The notes under the pieces were generated by a model. It was not told the origin of the DNA and did no database searches. It saw only the letters and a list, made by a program, of their open reading frames with translations. From contig MFTJ01000007.1 of the NCBI GenBank assembly GCA_001786805.1, positions 1 to 5,593 of the forward strand: a DNA stretch of 5,593 bases, written 5' to 3'. The position numbers and the translations under genes are program-made. Source of the stretch: Candidatus Nomurabacteria bacterium RIFCSPHIGHO2_01_FULL_39_10 (lineage in GTDB: Bacteria; Patescibacteriota; Minisyncoccia; Phycocordibacterales; UBA9973). The first letter of the stretch is position 1. Each line of letters starts with the position of its first letter. Positions 3,432 through 5,593 of this stretch are shown here, one piece after another.

Positions 3432-4904
3432 TTGAGAACACTAATTAATTCTCAAAAAGTCAGACTGACCAAAGGAAACTTTTCTACAAAAAAGGTGTAT
3501 TCTACTGATCCTTTGGCTGTGGCAAAAAAATTTGAACAGCAAGGCGCAAAAATGCTACACATTGTTGATTTGGACGCCGCTAAAACAGGTTTAACATCAA
3601 ACCAAGACTTAATACTTAAAATAAGCAAATCTGTCGGCATTCCCATAGAAGTCGGCGGTGGAATTCGTAGTCTTGATACAGCCCGCAAATATCTAAATAG
3701 CGGAGTGAGTAAAATAGTTATCGGGAGTAAGGCGTTGACAGAGCCGGCTTTTCTAACTTCGCTCTTGAAAGAATTCGGCAAGGACAGAATTGTCATCGCT
3801 GTGGAAATTAAAAAAGATAAGATAGTCACAAAGGGTTGGCAGGAAACTTCTGAAAAAAATTATCAAGATTACGCAAAAGAATTAAAAGTTCTCGGGATAA
3901 AAAAAATATTATTTACTGACATTGAAAAAGACGGGACCCTCACCAAACCAAATTTCAAAGCTATCGAAAAACTAGTTGACTTGGGTTTTAATGTCATAGC
4001 CTCCGGAGGAATATCTGATTTATCTTCTATTAAAAAATTAAAAAACATGGGTGTCTATGGCGCCATACTAGGCAAGGCCTTGTATGAAAACAAGATTGCT
4101 TTAAGAGATGCTCTAAAAGTGACAGTCCCAGCTTCAAATTTAACCAAACGCATTATTCCCTGCTTGGATGTAAAAGACGGGAAAGTCGTCAAAGGTGTGC
4201 GTTTTCGCGACCATATTATAATGGGAGATATTGTTGAACTGGCAAAACGCTATAGCGATGAAGGCGCGGATGAATTAGTTTTCTACGATATTACCGCGAG
4301 TAGTGACAAGAGAACGGTATCAATTGATTGGGTAAAAAAAGTGGCGCAAGTAATTAACATTCCATTCTGCGTAGCAGGCGGGATTAGTTCAGTTGCTGAT
4401 GCCAGAAAAACTTTGCAAAATGGCGCGGATAAAATTTCCGTTAACTCACCCGCGCTTGAAAACCCTGCTCTTATAAATAATTTAGTTAAAGAATTCGGCT
4501 CCCAATGCGTGGTGGTTGGCATAGACAGCTTTGAAGAAAACGGCGATTATTTTGTAAAACAATATACAGGCGACCCCGGAAAAACTAAAACCACCAAATG
4601 GCGCACTCTTGATTGGGCGGTGGAGATACAAAAACTCGGCGCGGGCGAAATTGTGCTTAATTGCATGAATCAGGACGGAATGCGTAGCGGATACGATATT
4701 GTCCAACTAAAAACACTCAGTGAATTTATTACAATTCCACTCATAGCTTCCGGCGGAGCGGGTTCGGCGGAAGACTTTGTAAAAGTTTTTAAAGAAACAA
4801 ATGTTGATGCCGGATTAGCGGCAAGTATTTTTCACAGCGGGAATATAGTAATTAGCGACTTAAAAAATACACTGCAAAAAAACAATATACAAGTTCGTTT
4901 GTAA
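3432..4904 (+). CDS. hisAF: HisA-HisF fusion protein (two (beta/alpha)8 barrels); HisA half lacks catalytic aspartates
   Basis: One uninterrupted 490-residue frame joins two histidine-pathway barrels. Residues 1 to about 230 resemble HisA (ProFAR isomerase), with phosphate-binding GGGIRS (75-80), GSKAL (99-103), TDIEKDGTL (162-170) and ASGGIS (190-195). Residues about 237-490 are a complete HisF, the cyclase subunit of imidazole glycerol phosphate synthase: RIIPCLDV, ELVFYDITASSD, FCVAGGIS, GADKISVNSPAL, NQDG, ASGGAGS. HisF catalytic Asp11 and Asp130 are present as Asp246 and Asp365 (constant offset 235). In the HisA half, the equivalent of Asp8 is Thr3, because the usual I-P-A-x-D-L opening is missing, and that of Asp127 is Glu125; the Thr164 equivalent is present (Thr162). 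The start is TTG 3432, since an in-frame stop lies at 3411-3413 and no ATG is available. A GTG at 4119 (residue 230) could start a free HisF. HisF normally needs the glutaminase HisH, not seen here. Confidence 0.88.
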   Translation: MRTLINSQKVRLTKGNFSTKKVYSTDPLAVAKKFEQQGAKMLHIVDLDAAKTGLTSNQDLILKISKSVGIPIEVGGGIRSLDTARKYLNSGVSKIVIGSKALTEPAFLTSLLKEFGKDRIVIAVEIKKDKIVTKGWQETSEKNYQDYAKELKVLGIKKILFTDIEKDGTLTKPNFKAIEKLVDLGFNVIASGGISDLSSIKKLKNMGVYGAILGKALYENKIALRDALKVTVPASNLTKRIIPCLDVKDGKVVKGVRFRDHIIMGDIVELAKRYSDEGADELVFYDITASSDKRTVSIDWVKKVAQVINIPFCVAGGISSVADARKTLQNGADKISVNSPALENPALINNLVKEFGSQCVVVGIDSFEENGDYFVKQYTGDPGKTKTTKWRTLDWAVEIQKLGAGEIVLNCMNQDGMRSGYDIVQLKTLSEFITIPLIASGGAGSAEDFVKVFKETNVDAGLAASIFHSGNIVISDLKNTLQKNNIQVRL

Positions 4905-4905
4905 A

Positions 4906-4935
4906 TTGGAAGAATTTTTGCGTTTATGCTAATAT
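4906..4935 (+). promoter_or_regulatory. extended -10 promoter for the PRPP synthetase gene
   Basis: TTGGAA (4906-4911), an 18-base spacer and TAATAT (4930-4935) preceded by TGC (4927-4929, extended -10) precede the ATG at 4943 by seven bases. The transcript would start at or next to the start codon, and no Shine-Dalgarno sequence is present. The promoter begins two bases after the stop of the HisA-HisF gene. Confidence 0.55.
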
Positions 4936-4942
4936 AAAACTC

Positions 4943-5593
4943 ATGGAAAAATTAATTACCCCTTATTGTGCCGACTTTGGTAAAGCCAGCATCGTAATCA
5001 AGCACTTCCCCGACGATGAATCCTATGTGCTGATTCCGGAAATTGAGACCCTAAAAAACAAAAAAGTCAGGATATATCACAGGCTGTATCCTTACCCGGA
5101 CAAGAGAATTTTTGAACTCCTGCTCATTTTATCCCGTCTGAAAGAACAAGCGAAAGAGGTGGAGTTGTTCGCGCCCTACCTCCCCTACGCGCGGCAGGAC
5201 AGAGAAAATAAAGAAGGAGAAGCGCTCAGCGCGGATGTGCTGTGCGAACTTTTGAAAAATTACGGAGTGAAAAAATTGATTACTTACGATTGCCATTTTT
5301 TGCCCCGTCCCGGAGAATTTTCTCGGGCAGGACTGCCGATAGAAAACAGATCAGCCGGACCGGAACTTTACGCTTACGCGAAAAAATATTTTGACGAAAC
5401 GAGGGAAGAATTCGTAGTCGTCTCTCCGGACGAAGGGGCTTCATATTTTACGGAGAACGCCAAAGGAAATAAAGCGCACTCGCTCAAGAAAGTCCGCCAC
5501 GAAAGCAAAGCAAACGGTGAAGAGACGGGTATTCACGCGGACATTGCCACCATGGAAGGCGAAATAGATGTGGAAGGAAAAAATGTCTGCATC
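4943..5593 (+). CDS. prs: ribose-phosphate pyrophosphokinase (PRPP synthetase), 5' part
   Basis: The frame opens at ATG 4943 and is still open at the window edge after 217 codons. Family marks in order are FPDDESYV (residues 22-29, the F-x-D-x-E site), PYLPYARQDR (78-87, the ATP-binding signature), TYDCH (114-118, corresponding to the catalytic D-x-H), PDEGAS (162-167) and KKVRHE (182-187, the Lys/Arg catalytic loop). The last visible residues, EGKNVCI, lead directly into the expected VDDIIxTGGT PRPP-binding loop just outside. The enzyme makes 5-phosphoribosyl 1-diphosphate from ribose 5-phosphate and ATP in the cytosol, supplying purine, pyrimidine, NAD and histidine synthesis. DEGA replaces the more usual DxGG/DxGA, and the short N-terminus (no F-x-G-x-x-x-x-x-L-A segment before F-x-D) suggests a divergent branch. 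It has its own promoter immediately after the HisA-HisF gene. Confidence 0.87.
   Translation, partial: MEKLITPYCADFGKASIVIKHFPDDESYVLIPEIETLKNKKVRIYHRLYPYPDKRIFELLLILSRLKEQAKEVELFAPYLPYARQDRENKEGEALSADVLCELLKNYGVKKLITYDCHFLPRPGEFSRAGLPIENRSAGPELYAYAKKYFDETREEFVVVSPDEGASYFTENAKGNKAHSLKKVRHESKANGEETGIHADIATMEGEIDVEGKNVCI

Noticed and set aside
4119..4904. Separate hisF gene starting at the internal GTG 4119
   Set aside because: The frame is continuous with the HisA-like half, and no Shine-Dalgarno sequence or promoter was found before the GTG; internal initiation stays possible but is not the simplest reading.
1..5593. CRISPR array, tRNA, rRNA, transposase or integrase
   Set aside because: No regularly spaced direct repeats, no tRNA T-loop/acceptor pattern and no recombinase motif were found on either strand; GGTTCG at 3094 is not in a tRNA context.

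Overview
The window looks like a compact chromosomal piece from an uncultivated, small-genome bacterium, most plausibly of the candidate phyla radiation (Patescibacteria/Parcubacteria-like). The assignment is an inference. It rests on short intergenic spaces, on several starts with no Shine-Dalgarno sequence that lie directly behind a -10 box (leaderless mRNAs), and on an isolated assortment of an M1 aminopeptidase, a nitroreductase and a PRPP synthetase of the kind often met there. TGA, TAA and TAG all act as stops, so nothing suggests a recoded genetic code.

Layout. Positions 1-1005 (+) hold the 3' end of an M1 zinc aminopeptidase gene. A 38-bp perfect palindrome lies inside its reading frame. 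Positions 1006-1170 hold two further palindromes, the second a 55-bp structure followed by T8 that should terminate the gene. Positions 1171-1896 hold two AT-rich minus-strand genes: a membrane-anchored protein of unknown function and a 67-residue unknown protein. They are read from a minus-strand promoter that is divergent from the nitroreductase gene (1956-2552, +). Positions 2553-3120 contain no long gene but are dense in signals: a terminator, an operator-like palindrome, a consensus-grade promoter with a 25-codon leaderless reading frame and its own terminator, then a possible second 31-codon frame and another terminator. Positions 3121-3399 (+) encode an unrecognised 92-residue protein. 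Positions 3432-4904 (+) encode a natural HisA-HisF fusion. Positions 4943-5593 (+) are the 5' part of a ribose-phosphate pyrophosphokinase gene that runs off the window.

How the genes may work together. The HisA-HisF fusion and PRPP synthetase are linked metabolically: PRPP is the first substrate of histidine and purine synthesis, and HisF releases AICAR to the purine route. No hisG, hisH, hisB, hisC, hisD, hisE or hisI is visible here. The HisF half keeps both catalytic aspartates, whereas the HisA half appears to have lost both of its own. The other genes look like independent single-gene units.

The most interesting items are the HisA-HisF fusion with a probably inactive HisA half, the in-frame palindrome in the peptidase gene, the self-nested palindromes, and the one or two tiny peptide/RNA units between 2700 and 3052.
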